Part shown: positions 14,002 through 15,814 of the stretch, in pieces
Position numbering within the stretch: the stretch's first letter is position 1
How the letters are laid out: each line of letters starts with the position of its first letter
NCBI GenBank assembly: GCA_043721435.1
Contig: JAYSQR010000085.1
Coordinates: forward strand, 1-15,814
Reading direction: 5' to 3'
Source: VFJL01 sp043721435
GTDB lineage: Bacteria; Pseudomonadota; Gammaproteobacteria; Burkholderiales; Nitrosomonadaceae
Length of the DNA: 15,814 nucleotides
The notes under the pieces: generated by a model
Seen by the model: only the letters and a program-made list of their open reading frames with translations
Databases searched by the model: none
Told to the model about the DNA's origin: nothing
Made by a program: the position numbers and the translations under genes

Positions 14002-14140
14002 AATCTACCCTCTCATATTCAATTTCGTCGCGATTACCAGCACCGGGACAACAAAACCTGCTCCGGCAGAATCAAAGCCGGGGAAGTGCCCAGTCTTACA
14101 GAGCTGTACCGAACGACAAGTGTCCTTCATTCCCCTTACA

Positions 14141-15814
<1,674 letters not shown>

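Overview
The window is a compact block of core housekeeping genes from a proteobacterium, most likely a betaproteobacterium. This rests on protein resemblance and on two junctions: a small MerR-type gene directly after ihfA with a proline tRNA behind it, and carB next to greA. It could be close to the Nitrosomonadales, but the exact taxon is inference. G+C looks moderate and even throughout. I see no insertion sequence, prophage, CRISPR array, toxin-antitoxin or defence gene.

Apart from yhbY, every gene is on the minus strand, so transcription runs from high to low coordinates. Right-hand block (15814 down to 8078): the 3' half of carB (pyrimidine and arginine precursor synthesis), greA (transcript cleavage factor), the divergent pair yhbY(+) / rlmE(-) (ribosome assembly), ftsH (membrane AAA protease), folP (folate) and glmM (cell-wall amino sugar). 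Left-hand block (7791 down to 29): thrS, infC, rpmI, rplT, pheS, pheT, ihfA, a MerR-like gene and tRNA-Pro(GGG). This is the classical thrS-to-ihfA translation cluster known from E. coli. Here it follows glmM directly across a 286-bp non-coding gap.

Most of the interest is in expression signals. Five consecutive genes (ftsH, folP, glmM, thrS, infC) appear to start at non-ATG codons, and infC most likely starts at ATA. The rplT-pheS gap holds a terminator-like hairpin with two competing 5' arms and no phenylalanine-rich leader peptide. The infC-rpmI gap contains three small inverted repeats where L20 autoregulation acts in E. coli. IF3 has an Ala/Lys-rich C-terminal tail, and PheS carries a four-cysteine knuckle that the E. 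coli protein lacks. A perfect palindromic terminator follows ftsH.

I did not find a credible new multi-gene system here. The findings are refinements of starts, leaders and protein variants in otherwise ordinary genes.
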